The position numbers and the translations under genes are program-made. A DNA stretch of 64,000 nt from Rhodospirillales bacterium (GTDB lineage Bacteria > Pseudomonadota > Alphaproteobacteria > Rhodospirillales > Defluviicoccaceae): assembly GCA_016793925.1 (NCBI GenBank), contig JAEULH010000010.1:17633-81632 (forward strand), read 5' to 3'. This document shows, piece after piece, positions 10,981-20,107 of this stretch (the first letter of the stretch is position 1; every line of letters starts with the position of its first letter). The notes under the pieces are model-generated. The model saw nothing but the letters and a program-made list of their open reading frames with translations, had not been told where the DNA came from and made no database searches.

Positions 10981-11939
10981 CGGCGCTGCATCCGCGGCCG
11001 CTGGAGCCCTTCGGCCTCAGCGTCACCCGTCACGCCCCCGGCGAGGGTCCCCTCGTCTACACCGTCAAAGGCCAGACCCACCGCTACCGGCACGTGCTGC
11101 GCAGCCTGGGCGGGCGCTGGGACGCGCTGAAGCGCGTCTGGCTCTTCGAGGGCGACGACCCGACGCCGGTGATCGCGGAAAGTCTTTGCCCGGCGACCGC
11201 GCCGGGGCTGGCCGACAGCGCCGGGACGATCGACCTCGTGGCGGCCAACCCGCCGCACTTCTGGGGTCACCGGCAGCGCCTACGCGACCGCTTTCTTTCA
11301 GGCCCCGACGACGGCGTTCCGGATTACGAGTTGCTCGAACTGCTGTTGTTTTTCGCCATCGAGCGGGTCGACACCAAGCCTTTGGCCAAGGCGCTCCTGC
11401 AGCGGTTCGGCAGCCTCGCCGGCGTCCTTCATGCCCGCCCCGATCAACTCGCCGAAGTCGAAGGCGTCAACCATTTCGCGGTAACGCTGTTCAAGGCCCT
11501 GCGCACGCTGTCCGCGCGGGCGGTTCGCGAGGAGATTTGCGAACGGCCCGTCTTCGACAACTGGGACAAACTGGTGACGTATCTGCGTGCGACCATGGCG
11601 CACGCAATGGTCGAGCAGTTCCGGCTGCTCTTTCTCGATCGCATGAACGTGCTCATCGCCGACGAGATGCAGCATCAGGGAACGATCGACCACACGCCGG
11701 TGTACCCGCGCGAGGTGGTCAAGCGCGCCTTGGCGCTTGATGCCTCGGCGCTGATCATGGTCCACAACCACCCAAGCAACCACCCCGCCCCCTCCAAGCC
11801 CGACATTGCGATGACCCGCGAGGTTCGCGAGGCGCTGGCGAAGGTCGGCATCATCCTCCACGACCATCTGATCGTTTCGAAAAGCGGACACACCAGCTTT
11901 CGCCAGCTCGGACTGCTGGATGAGAAACGCGGTCGATAA
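10977..11939 (+). CDS. radC: RadC/JAMM-family DNA repair-associated protein with N-terminal extension
   Basis: The protein has 320 aa, about 90 longer than usual RadC. Residues about 95-320 form the standard RadC protein: a helix-hairpin-helix-like part (LAEVEGVNHFAVTLFKALR) and a JAMM metalloprotease-like domain with H263-x-H265 and D276 in HNHPSNHPAPSKPD. The cellular role of RadC is unsettled despite its name. The extra N-terminus (about 10-65) is a compact module containing LRSLGGRWDALKRVWLF. The start overlaps the stop of the nuclease gene, implying co-expression of a nuclease and RadC. Confidence 0.88.
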   Translation: MTALHPRPLEPFGLSVTRHAPGEGPLVYTVKGQTHRYRHVLRSLGGRWDALKRVWLFEGDDPTPVIAESLCPATAPGLADSAGTIDLVAANPPHFWGHRQRLRDRFLSGPDDGVPDYELLELLLFFAIERVDTKPLAKALLQRFGSLAGVLHARPDQLAEVEGVNHFAVTLFKALRTLSARAVREEICERPVFDNWDKLVTYLRATMAHAMVEQFRLLFLDRMNVLIADEMQHQGTIDHTPVYPREVVKRALALDASALIMVHNHPSNHPAPSKPDIAMTREVREALAKVGIILHDHLIVSKSGHTSFRQLGLLDEKRGR

Positions 11940-12230
11940 GGCAGGCGCCCTTCTCGCCTGTCATGTGATCCCGGGCGAGGTCATGGAAGCCGACCTCAAG
12001 GGCAGGTCGACGGAGCCCCGAGCGGCCGGACGGCGAAAGATGCGCGAAGCGCTCTGCCAAGCGGGTGGTGATCTCACTTTGAAAACATCGCTCTGAGACA
12101 CTACCGCCAAGCGCGCATTCTTTGCGTCGCGCCGAAACCTGCGCCATTATGGCTGGAACGAAAGCGCGCGAAGCGGATCGGGAAGCGTGCCGCGCAAGCC
12201 GGGTTTTGTGTGGACCAGAGGAGAGCATCG

Positions 12231-12773
12231 ATGAAAGCATTGGCGTGGGCCGCCGTTCTTGCCGTCGCGGCGCCGATCGCGCTTGCCGCCCCGGCCACGC
12301 GCGCCGCCGACCTCGTTGAGACGGCAGCCTCGACTGATCGCTTCGACCGCCTCCTTGCCGCGGCCAACGCCGCCGGCCTGACCGGGACACTGCGCGGCGA
12401 TGGTTCCTACACGGTCTTCGCGCCGACCGACGAGGCTTTCAACACCCTGCCCTACGAAGTCTACCGGTCGCTTCTTCAGCCCCAGAACAAGGCCAAGCTG
12501 GCGCAGGTGGTCCGCTACCACGTCGTCCCCGGCAAGTACACGGTCAACGATCTCTCGGGTAAGCAGACCTTCCTGACAACCGCCCAGGGGCAGACGATAT
12601 TCGTCGACGGCGTCTCCAGCGGCAGCCTTACGATCAATGAAATCGACACCACGACCTACAACGCCAGGGAGATGGCGAACGCACTTCCCGGCGTCGGCGG
12701 CAGCAAGGGGATGGACATCCCCGCCACGAACGGCGTGATCATTCCGATCGACCGCGTCTTGCTGCCGCAGTAG
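12231..12773 (+). CDS. Secreted fasciclin (FAS1) domain protein
   Basis: The protein has 180 aa. A signal peptide (MKALAWAAVLAVAAPIALAAPATRA) precedes a single FAS1 domain covering nearly all the rest. The domain's H1 box (GSYTVFAPTDEAFNTLP) and the later YH motif (VVRYHVVPGKYT) and TNGVIIPIDRVLLP end are clear. Such small FAS1 proteins are periplasmic or surface proteins often linked to adhesion; the ligand cannot be told from sequence. The ATG at 12231 is chosen because GAGGAG lies 8 nt upstream and the signal peptide begins there. The gene is monocistronic. Confidence 0.88.
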   Translation: MKALAWAAVLAVAAPIALAAPATRAADLVETAASTDRFDRLLAAANAAGLTGTLRGDGSYTVFAPTDEAFNTLPYEVYRSLLQPQNKAKLAQVVRYHVVPGKYTVNDLSGKQTFLTTAQGQTIFVDGVSSGSLTINEIDTTTYNAREMANALPGVGGSKGMDIPATNGVIIPIDRVLLPQ

Positions 12774-12947
12774 AGCGCCCGTCGCCACGGTCCACGTCGA
12801 CCGGCAAGCAGGCAAGCCGGAGGCTCGGCGTCGGGCGACAGTCGTTCGACGGTCCGCCGCCGGAAGGCCGGCGTCCGTACACGATGACGGGCGCTTCGGC
12901 GCTTCGCGGCGAACGCGCCGTTCCACCTTCGCCATGGGCCGAACGGG

Positions 12948-15584
12948 ATGATCCTCCGCGAGAAGCTTGGCCGGCTCCGGCGACGTAAGGACAGCGAGCA
13001 CGAGCAGGCCCTCGTCCGCATCGTCATCGTCGCCATTCTGTTCGCCTATGTCGACGCCCCGACGATCCTGCATATTGGCGCTCGCCCCTCATCGCCGGTC
13101 CTGGTCTGGCTTGGCGGCGCCTATCCGGTTCTGTCCCTGCTCATCTTCGCGCTGATTCTGCTGCATCCGGCGCCGTCGCGCGCGCGCCGTGCCACGGCGA
13201 TGGTGACGGACTTCGCAGTGCTCTCCGGCTTCATGCACCTCGGCGATGCGGGCGCGGCGCCCTTCTACCCGGTCTACCTGTGGATTGCCTTCGGCAACGG
13301 CTTCCGCTTTGGCCTGCGCTACCTTGCGGCGTCCGTCGGATTGGCGGCGGCGGGCTTTCTCGCGGTCGCCCTGACGACGGAGTTCTGGCTGCGCGAATGG
13401 CCGCTGGCGCTCGGACTGTTCGCCGCCCTTATCGTCTTGCCCGGCTACGCCGCCACGCTCATCCGCCGGCTCACGGAAGCCAAGGCGCAGGCCGAAGCGG
13501 CCAGCCAGGCAAAGACGCGCTTCCTCGCCGGCGTCAGCCACGAGCTGCGAACGCCGCTCAACGCGATCATCGGCACCAGCACGCTGATGGGCGACACCCG
13601 TCTCGATCCCGAGCAGCGCGAAATGGTGCACACGGTCAAGACGGCCGGGACCACCCTGCTTGCGCTGATCGACGACATCCTCGACGTCTCGCGGATCGAG
13701 GCGAACCGGGCAACCCTCAACACCACCGACTTCGACCTGCACGCGGCCCTCGCCGACGTCCTTTCCATATTCCGTCCCGTTGCCGCGACGAAGGGGCTGC
13801 GGCTTGTGGCGTCGGTCGATCCAACGATTCCATGGCGGCTGCACGGGGACGTCAAGCAGCTCCGCCAGATCCTGACAAACCTCGTCGGCAACGCGATCAA
13901 GTTCACCGAGGCGGGTTATGTCGTCGTCGCCGCGGACCCGGGCGACGAGGACCCGGGAGGCAGCAGCGACGGTCGCGGCGGCGACGAAACGGGTCAAGGC
14001 CCCACCCGGCGCATCCGGATTGCCGTTCGCGACAGTGGCATCGGCATTCCGCCACACCAGCAGGCCCGGATTTTCGAGCAGTTCGCGCGCGGCGACGACG
14101 CCGTCAACCGCCGCTTCGGGGGTACCGGTCTGGGTCTGTCCATCTCGCGCGGCCTGGCCGAACTGGCCGGGGGCACGCTGAAGGTCGAAAGCGCGCCCGA
14201 CGAAGGGAGCACGTTCACCCTCGAGATCCCGTTCGAGACCGCGCGCACGCCTGAATCGCTTCCCGACGCCGCGCCCCAGCAGGTCACGGTCATAGGCGAG
14301 GACGGAGCCTTCAACGACCGACTGCGCCATCTGCTTGCGAACGAAGACGTGCACGTTCTCGCCGGACGCGATCCGGACGCGGCGCTGGACGGCGGCGCGC
14401 CGGCCGCTTTCGCTTCCGACATCCCGCCCGTACTCATCATCGATAGCCGCGAGCGTCGCGACGACAGCGTCGTCGCGACGCTCGCGCGGAGCCGCCGTGG
14501 CGACGTCTGCGTCATGGTCCGCAGACCCGACGGCGAGAGCGCGCGGGCGACGCTTGCCTACAAGTGGGTCAGAGGGACGGGCGCCGGCCCCGCCTGCGTG
14601 GCGGTTTTGCCCTGGCCGCCATCCGACCCGGCGCTGCGCGGCGCCCTCCACGCAGCCGCCAAATTTACGCAGGCCGCGGAACGGGCGGAAGCGCCGCGGT
14701 TGAAGGACGACGAGCCTCAGCCACGGCGCGGCGACGGCCTGCGGGTCCTGGTCGCCGAGGACAACCCGGTCAACCGCAAGGTTCTGGCCCGTATCCTCGA
14801 CCGCGCCGGCTTCGATTCGGAGCTAGTCGAAAGCGGCGAAGACGCTTTGGAGGCTCTGGCCGAAACGAGCTTCGACGCTGTTCTGCTCGACATCAACATG
14901 CCCGGCCTGAGCGGGCTCGACGTGGTCAAACTGTACCGGATGGGCGCGCTCGGCCAGCCGCACATCCCGATCATCGCGCTGAGCGCCGATGCGACCGTCG
15001 AGATGCGGGACGCGGCCTTGGCCGCCGGCATCGATGTCTACCTGACAAAACCGGTCGAGCCGGACCGTCTGGTTGGCGAGATCCTGGCCCTGGTCGGTCC
15101 GGATCATGCGCGCGTCGTCGACCCGCGACGCGGCGATCTGACGACAGAGCCGCCGACCGAACCGACCACGGAGGATCATGCGGAGCCCGTCGGGAGCCAG
15201 CCGCCCGGCGACGACGAGATTGTCCTCAACCGCGCGGCTCTGGCCGCTCTCAACGCCTACAGCGGGCCGGACGAGGACTTCGCCCTGGCCGTACTGCGCG
15301 ATTTCCTCTCCAACACCGAACAACTCATGACGCAGGTCGCCGATGCGGCGCGTGTCGGCGACGCGGCCGCCTTTCGCGCCGCCGTCCACGCACTGCGCGG
15401 AACGGCTGGCAACGTCGGCGCCGACGCCATGCGCCAGTTCTGCCAGGAGCTTCAGGGAATGACGGTCGAACGCCTGAAGGCCCACGGCGACGCGTACGTC
15501 GATCGGCTGGGGCACGAGTTTGCCCGCCTGCGCCGCGACATCGGCCGATATCAAGTGGAGCGGCAACGCGCAGCGCCGGTCTGA
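12948..15584 (+). CDS. rpfC: RpfC-like DSF-sensing hybrid histidine kinase
   Basis: The protein has 878 aa. The N-terminus ([14 protein letters not shown] then five likely membrane helices to about 170, including [17 protein letters not shown]) closely resembles the sensory input of Xanthomonas RpfC as I remember it. Then come a HisKA domain with SHELRTPLN (H198), HATPase_c ([27 protein letters not shown]), a degenerate inter-domain region, a receiver domain (phospho-acceptor D648 in LLDINMPG) and an HPt domain (H814 in VHALRGTAG). All phosphorelay residues are present. It converges on the rpfF-like gene 108 bp downstream and is followed by a response regulator gene, so it probably senses the DSF fatty acid. 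No close ribosome site is stronger than ACGGG. Confidence 0.9.
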   Translation: MILREKLGRLRRRKDSEHEQALVRIVIVAILFAYVDAPTILHIGARPSSPVLVWLGGAYPVLSLLIFALILLHPAPSRARRATAMVTDFAVLSGFMHLGDAGAAPFYPVYLWIAFGNGFRFGLRYLAASVGLAAAGFLAVALTTEFWLREWPLALGLFAALIVLPGYAATLIRRLTEAKAQAEAASQAKTRFLAGVSHELRTPLNAIIGTSTLMGDTRLDPEQREMVHTVKTAGTTLLALIDDILDVSRIEANRATLNTTDFDLHAALADVLSIFRPVAATKGLRLVASVDPTIPWRLHGDVKQLRQILTNLVGNAIKFTEAGYVVVAADPGDEDPGGSSDGRGGDETGQGPTRRIRIAVRDSGIGIPPHQQARIFEQFARGDDAVNRRFGGTGLGLSISRGLAELAGGTLKVESAPDEGSTFTLEIPFETARTPESLPDAAPQQVTVIGEDGAFNDRLRHLLANEDVHVLAGRDPDAALDGGAPAAFASDIPPVLIIDSRERRDDSVVATLARSRRGDVCVMVRRPDGESARATLAYKWVRGTGAGPACVAVLPWPPSDPALRGALHAAAKFTQAAERAEAPRLKDDEPQPRRGDGLRVLVAEDNPVNRKVLARILDRAGFDSELVESGEDALEALAETSFDAVLLDINMPGLSGLDVVKLYRMGALGQPHIPIIALSADATVEMRDAALAAGIDVYLTKPVEPDRLVGEILALVGPDHARVVDPRRGDLTTEPPTEPTTEDHAEPVGSQPPGDDEIVLNRAALAALNAYSGPDEDFALAVLRDFLSNTEQLMTQVADAARVGDAAAFRAAVHALRGTAGNVGADAMRQFCQELQGMTVERLKAHGDAYVDRLGHEFARLRRDIGRYQVERQRAAPV

Positions 15585-15692
15585 CCGGGACTGCGGCCAG
15601 CCGGCGCCACGCGCGGAGCCCTCTCGGGGCGCCTGGGCGCAGGGTCGACACACTTCGCTGCCGGACAGGACGGTGCCCGGCGGTTGCGCCTG

Positions 15693-16730
15693 TCAGGCGT
15701 TCGCCGCGACCGACCCGGCGGCCAAGGTCGACCAGCGCCGGTCCTGGGCCAGGGCAAGGTGTCGCATGCGGCGAAGGTCCCGCGACGACAGCATCAGGGC
15801 CGTATCGACCCAGACATCGACGACCTGCATCAGTTCCTCGCGGCTGACGGGATTGACGATCCGGCGGGTTTGCAGCATCGCCTGCCGGGCCAACCCCTTC
15901 CGCTCGAATGCGGCAACGTGCTCGTAGATCGCCGCGGGGCCGCGGGCGTCGTCGACGACAAGGTCGACAACGCCCATCTCGCAGAGTTCGTCGGCCGAAT
16001 AGACGCGGCCGCTCAGGATCATCCGTTCCGCCTGCGCAGCGCCGAGCCGCCGCGACAGGAAGCTGTAGGCGCCCATGCCAGGAAACAGGTTGAACAGCAC
16101 CTCGGGCAGGCCGAACTTCGCCGAGCGCTCCGCGATGATGACGTCGTTGGCAAGCGCGGCCTCGAACCCGCCGCCCAGCGCGTCGCCTTGGACAAGGGCG
16201 ATCGTCGAGATCGGCAAGCCGAAGTTCGTCGCGATGCGATACTGACCCTCGGTGCACGCATGGGCGTAACGAACCAGAGCATCGCGATCGCGCCGTTCGA
16301 TCCGGTCGAGGAACAGGGAGAGGTCGCCGCCCAGGTTGAAGATGCCGGTGAGCTGCGACGAAAGCACGAGATGATTGACCGGCGGCCGGCCCTGCCTGCT
16401 GCTTGCGAACACGCACTCGAGCGCATCGGCGAGCGTCTTCATGTCGGCGAGCAGCCCCGGGGTGAAGCTCGGCCGCTTCCTCGGGGTCATCGACCACCAC
16501 AGGATCCGCTGGTTGCGGTCGAAGGTGACCCGCAGGTTATTAAGCGTGAAGACGTCGGCGGTCGATGCCGGAAAGTCGAGGCCGGCGCCGGCTTCGGAAC
16601 CGGCCGGGCGCCCGCTCAGGAAGGCAAGCAGGTCGCTGCCTGGGATGTCGCTGCTCTCGCCGTTCATAGGCGCAACGACAGTGTCGGCGGAAGCGGTGCG
16701 GCTTGCGGGTGTCATGGCAACGTACGACAT
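15693..16730 (-). CDS. rpfF: RpfF-like DSF synthase (crotonase fold)
   Basis: The protein has 345 aa. RpfF enzymes dehydrate 3-hydroxyacyl-ACP and release the cis-2-enoic fatty acid signal DSF. The crotonase core shows FNLGGDLSLF (131-140), ALVQGDALGGGFEAAL with Glu190, and GLPEVLFNLFPGMGAYSF with Glu210. The two glutamates are 20 residues apart, as in the catalytic pair of Xanthomonas RpfF. The C-terminal helix VWVDTALML...RRM...LAQDRR also fits RpfF rather than ordinary enoyl-CoA hydratases. About 50 extra N-terminal residues look disordered. The start is firm: AGGAGAG lies 4-5 nt upstream of the ATG. The promoter must lie in the AT-rich gap shared with the divergent regulator gene. Confidence 0.9.
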   Translation of the reverse strand: MSYVAMTPASRTASADTVVAPMNGESSDIPGSDLLAFLSGRPAGSEAGAGLDFPASTADVFTLNNLRVTFDRNQRILWWSMTPRKRPSFTPGLLADMKTLADALECVFASSRQGRPPVNHLVLSSQLTGIFNLGGDLSLFLDRIERRDRDALVRYAHACTEGQYRIATNFGLPISTIALVQGDALGGGFEAALANDVIIAERSAKFGLPEVLFNLFPGMGAYSFLSRRLGAAQAERMILSGRVYSADELCEMGVVDLVVDDARGPAAIYEHVAAFERKGLARQAMLQTRRIVNPVSREELMQVVDVWVDTALMLSSRDLRRMRHLALAQDRRWSTLAAGSVAANA

Positions 16731-17061
16731 GTTCTCTCCTAGACGTTTTTGGTGAAATTCCCAGCTTGTTTTTCTTACCCCATATGCAGTAAATTATATC
16801 TGAAATGGATTGATTTTGCTGTGACAAGCAGCACACTGTGCATGCAAAATCGCGAGCGGTGATTGGACCGCCAAAATGATTATAAACGGTGCGCGCGGGG
16901 CGTTTTCCACGGCACGCGGATGGGGTATTTTGTCGATGAGACTCGGAGTCAAGCCGAAATCCGGCCATGCTTCGCAGTGATCGGCAGGAGATGATCGCTG
17001 CTCGCACGCAGGGGCCGGACCCCTTACACTGGAACAGGGCGGGCTGGGAGACGATGCGGAA
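16731..17061. other. AT-rich divergent intergenic region of the Rpf locus
   Basis: This 331-bp gap separates the divergent rpfF-like and REC-GGDEF-EAL genes. Its first 200 bases are clearly more AT-rich than the surroundings (for example 16770-16825), as expected of back-to-back promoters. I see no open frame with coding character and no structured RNA. A CRP-like half-matched palindrome is at 16820-16835. Confidence 0.7.
16820..16835. promoter_or_regulatory. Possible CRP/Clp/FNR-family binding site between rpfF and the regulator
   Basis: TGTGA-CAAGCA-GCACA matches the CRP-family consensus TGTGA-N6-TCACA at nine of ten fixed positions. It is about 90 nt upstream of rpfF. In Xanthomonas the CRP-like protein Clp acts in the DSF/c-di-GMP pathway, which makes the match noteworthy, but it was found by eye only. 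Confidence 0.3.
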
Positions 17062-19656
17062 ATGACCGTCGTTTACATCGTCGACGACCAGTCCATCAAT
17101 TTGCGCATCCTCGCCCGCTTTGCGCAGTCGCTCGGCGATGACGTTCGTGTCCTGACATTCGACGACCCCGTCCGCGCTCTCGCAGCGTTCGCCGCCGACC
17201 CGCCCGACCTGATCGTGACCGACTATGTCATGCCGGGCATGGACGGTGAGGCCTTTATCAGCCACTGCCGACAACATCCGGTGGCCGACGATGCGCCGAT
17301 CATCGTCGTGACTGCCTACGAGGATCGCGAATTCCGCTACCGCGCCCTGGACACCGGCGCCACCGACTACCTCCTGAGCCCCGTTGACGGCCGCGAATTC
17401 TGCATTCGCGCGCGCAATCTCCTCAGCCTGCGACGCCATCAGTTGGCCGAACGCGAGCGCGCCACAGCGCTGGAAGGCGAGCTTGAAAGCACGCTGCGTC
17501 GTCACGCCGAGGCAATCCGGCGCAAGGAGGAGCAGCTCCGCCGGGTCGTGAATACGGTTCCGGCGCTGATTTCGGCGACGGATCGCGACGGCGTCGTCTG
17601 CCTGCTGAACTCCGGGTACCAGCAGTACGGGATTTCTCTGGCGCCGACAGCGACCCGTCTGACGATGGGCGACCTGTTCGGCGAAACCTACGGCGCTCGT
17701 CATCGCGCCTTCGATGCGCAGATCCTGGCCGGCGGCGAGGCGCCGGGCGCTTTCGAGGAATATGTAACGGATGCCGCCGGCGAACCGCGGGTGCTGCTGA
17801 CGACCAAGGCCCCGCTCACCGCAGGGGACGCGACAGCGGACGGCGTGGTGACCGTTTCCCTCGACATCACCGAGCGCAAGCAGCACGAACAGGCCGTTGT
17901 CGAAAGCGAGCAGCGCTTTCGCGCGCTCGTCGAAGGCTCCGTACTCGGCATCCTGATCGAGCGCGACCGTCGACCTCTGTTTGTCAATCCCATGCTGGCG
18001 CGCTTGTTCGGCTACACGGACGAGTCGGAGATCCTCGCCATGGATAGCGTCGACACGCTGTTCCCCGAGGACGAGCGCGAGCGCATCGGCCAGATCCGGC
18101 GAACCACCCTCGCCGGCGACACGCATGGCGAACTGACGGAGTTCGGCGGCCTGAGAAGAGACGGCACCACCATCTGGCTTCAGGCGCAGGCGCAGCGCGT
18201 GAGCTGGAAGGGCAAGAGCGCGGTGCAAATGACGATGGCCGACGTCAGTCTCCGCAAGGCCTACGAACTGCAACTGCAACAGCAGGCCAACTTCGACTCC
18301 CTGACCGGGCTGCCGAATAGGCTGTTGATGATGGACCGCCTGCGCGGCGCGATCCTCAGCGCGGGACGACACGGCCACAGAGGGGCCGTCCTCTTCATCG
18401 ATCTCGATTATTTCAAGAAGATCAACGACACTCTCGGCCACGCCGCCGGCGACGAGGTGCTCCAGCAGGCAGCGGAGCGGCTGACGAGCTGCGTCCGGGG
18501 CGAAGACACGGTCTCGCGGATCGGCGGCGACGAGTTCACCATCATCCTCCCCAACATCGAGACGGCTGCCAACGCCGAGCCCGTCGTGCAGAAGATTCTG
18601 CAGGCCTTCGCACACCCGTTCCTTCTGTCCGACCTTGAAGCGGTGGTTTCGGCGAGCATCGGCATCACCGTCTTTCCCGACGACGGCAACGATCCCGAGA
18701 CACTGATGAAGAACGCCGACGTGGCGATGTATCGATCGAAAGAGCGCGGTCGTAACACGTTCGAATTCTTCAGCGAGTCCCTGAGCGAGCATGCCAGCGA
18801 ACAGATCAGGATCGAGACCTCGCTCCGCCACGCGCTTGAGCGCAATGAAATCAGCCTTTGCTTTCAGCCGATCTTCGACGTTCGCTCGACCGAATTGGTC
18901 GGGGCGGAAGCGCAAGTGTGCTGGGACAATCCGGACCTCGGACACGTCGTCCCCGAGCGGTACCTGACACACGCCGAGGAAACCGGGTTGATCGTGCCGA
19001 TCCGGGCCTGGGCCCTGGATGAGGCCTGCCGACAATGGCGCTACTGGCACGCTGCCGGCTTGTCGCTGGGCCGCCTCGTCGTCGACATGTCCCCCGGCCG
19101 CAAGAACGATGCGAACCTGCCCGAAGTCGTCGAGGCGGCCCTCGGCCGCCACGCCATCCCGCCAGAGTGTCTTGAACTCGGCATCGGCGAGCGGAGCCTG
19201 CTCCATCGCGGCGACGAGCTGGCAAACGGCCTCCGGGGGCTGGCCTCGCTCGGCGTCCAGATCGCAATCGACGAGTTCGGCGCCGAAGACGGCCCGCTCA
19301 CGCAGATCCGCGACATCCCGGTCGCCGCGATCCGGATCGCCGCCGTGTTTTTATCGGCAGCGCTCGGTGACAGAAGACAGGCACGGATCATGGAGGCGAT
19401 CGTTGCGATGGCCCACCGCCTCAGCATTCGTGTGGCCGCGGTCGGCGTCAACAGCGAGGACCATTTCCAGTTCGCGCTGTCCTGCGGCTGCGACCTCGCC
19501 CAGGGGCTGTACTTCGGCCAGCCCCTGGCGGCGGCCTCCTTCGAAAGCTGGGCCTGGGAGCAGATGGCGTCGGGCCGGACGACGGCGGCGGCGGTAGCCG
19601 GCGCCGACGGATCGCGGCTGCTAACGCGGCGAGCCTGGCCGAATGCTTCCCGTTAA
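17062..19656 (+). CDS. REC-PAS-PAS-GGDEF-EAL response regulator of the DSF locus (degenerate EAL)
   Basis: The protein has 864 aa. Receiver domain 1-120 with phospho-acceptor D54 (VTDYVMPG); short coiled linker; PAS domains at about 160-275 and 280-405; GGDEF at about 410-575 with an intact active motif GGDEF (488-492) and an RxxD inhibitory site (R479, D482); then an EAL-like domain at about 590-845. In the EAL part the signature is EAQ instead of EAL (616-618), the DDFG motif is DEFG, the KxD-type lysine position reads IRIAAV, and the usual AEGVE reads AVGVN. The phosphodiesterase is therefore probably dead while the diguanylate cyclase is alive. It probably receives phosphate from the RpfC-like kinase and makes c-di-GMP. 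Confidence 0.9.
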   Translation: MTVVYIVDDQSINLRILARFAQSLGDDVRVLTFDDPVRALAAFAADPPDLIVTDYVMPGMDGEAFISHCRQHPVADDAPIIVVTAYEDREFRYRALDTGATDYLLSPVDGREFCIRARNLLSLRRHQLAERERATALEGELESTLRRHAEAIRRKEEQLRRVVNTVPALISATDRDGVVCLLNSGYQQYGISLAPTATRLTMGDLFGETYGARHRAFDAQILAGGEAPGAFEEYVTDAAGEPRVLLTTKAPLTAGDATADGVVTVSLDITERKQHEQAVVESEQRFRALVEGSVLGILIERDRRPLFVNPMLARLFGYTDESEILAMDSVDTLFPEDERERIGQIRRTTLAGDTHGELTEFGGLRRDGTTIWLQAQAQRVSWKGKSAVQMTMADVSLRKAYELQLQQQANFDSLTGLPNRLLMMDRLRGAILSAGRHGHRGAVLFIDLDYFKKINDTLGHAAGDEVLQQAAERLTSCVRGEDTVSRIGGDEFTIILPNIETAANAEPVVQKILQAFAHPFLLSDLEAVVSASIGITVFPDDGNDPETLMKNADVAMYRSKERGRNTFEFFSESLSEHASEQIRIETSLRHALERNEISLCFQPIFDVRSTELVGAEAQVCWDNPDLGHVVPERYLTHAEETGLIVPIRAWALDEACRQWRYWHAAGLSLGRLVVDMSPGRKNDANLPEVVEAALGRHAIPPECLELGIGERSLLHRGDELANGLRGLASLGVQIAIDEFGAEDGPLTQIRDIPVAAIRIAAVFLSAALGDRRQARIMEAIVAMAHRLSIRVAAVGVNSEDHFQFALSCGCDLAQGLYFGQPLAAASFESWAWEQMASGRTTAAAVAGADGSRLLTRRAWPNASR

Positions 19657-19840
19657 CGCATCGCGGCGGGTATTCGCGCATCGATGACGTTTCACAACCG
19701 GGGAGGGGGAACGAAGCGCCGTCGCCGCGGCGTTTCGCGGACGGCGTCGAAGTGGCTGCCGGCTCTGCTGCGGCGAGGCGCACGAGCAGACGGGCGTGCT
19801 GCCGCTCCATCCGCTATCCGTAGGCGCGCGCGTGTTAGCG

Positions 19841-20044
19841 CTAAGACTTGGCGTAAGGGTTGCGCAGCGTCTCGACGACGGTCGCGAAGACCTTGCGGAT
19901 CTGGTCCTCGTCGCAGCCCATGAGCAGGGCGTCCTCGAAGGCGTCCTGGCAGGCCTGGCGTATCTCATCGAGGTTCTGGTTGAGAACCTTGATCTTCTCT
20001 TCACAGGAGACGGCTCGGCCGTCGGGCTGTTTCCAGATGGTCAC
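19841..20044 (-). CDS. Small conserved helical protein, unknown function
   Basis: The protein has 67 aa, is acidic and helical. CEEKIKVLNQNLDEIRQACQ is followed by DAFEDALLMGCDEDQIRKVF, a pattern I have seen in short uncharacterised alphaproteobacterial proteins. There is no membrane segment or signal. The start is GTG at 20044 (VTIWKQPDGRAV) without a strong ribosome site. It lies 63 bp upstream of the Nudix gene's stop and on the same strand, so it may be the distal gene of that unit. Two cysteines are present but not in a metal-binding spacing. Confidence 0.65.
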   Translation of the reverse strand: MTIWKQPDGRAVSCEEKIKVLNQNLDEIRQACQDAFEDALLMGCDEDQIRKVFATVVETLRNPYAKS

Positions 20045-20107
20045 GGGCGCGCAATCAATACCGATTGAGGATGCTTGCCTACGATATGGGAACCGGCCGA
20101 CGCAGCG

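Noticed and set aside
15693..16730. Ordinary enoyl-CoA hydratase in fatty-acid degradation
   Set aside because: The FNLGGDLSLF, LPEVLFNLFPGMGAYSF and C-terminal helix patterns match RpfF better, and an RpfC-like kinase gene is adjacent.
16540..19206. An 888-codon antisense open frame across the REC-GGDEF-EAL gene
   Set aside because: The plus-strand protein has clear domains and intact motifs; the antisense translation has none.
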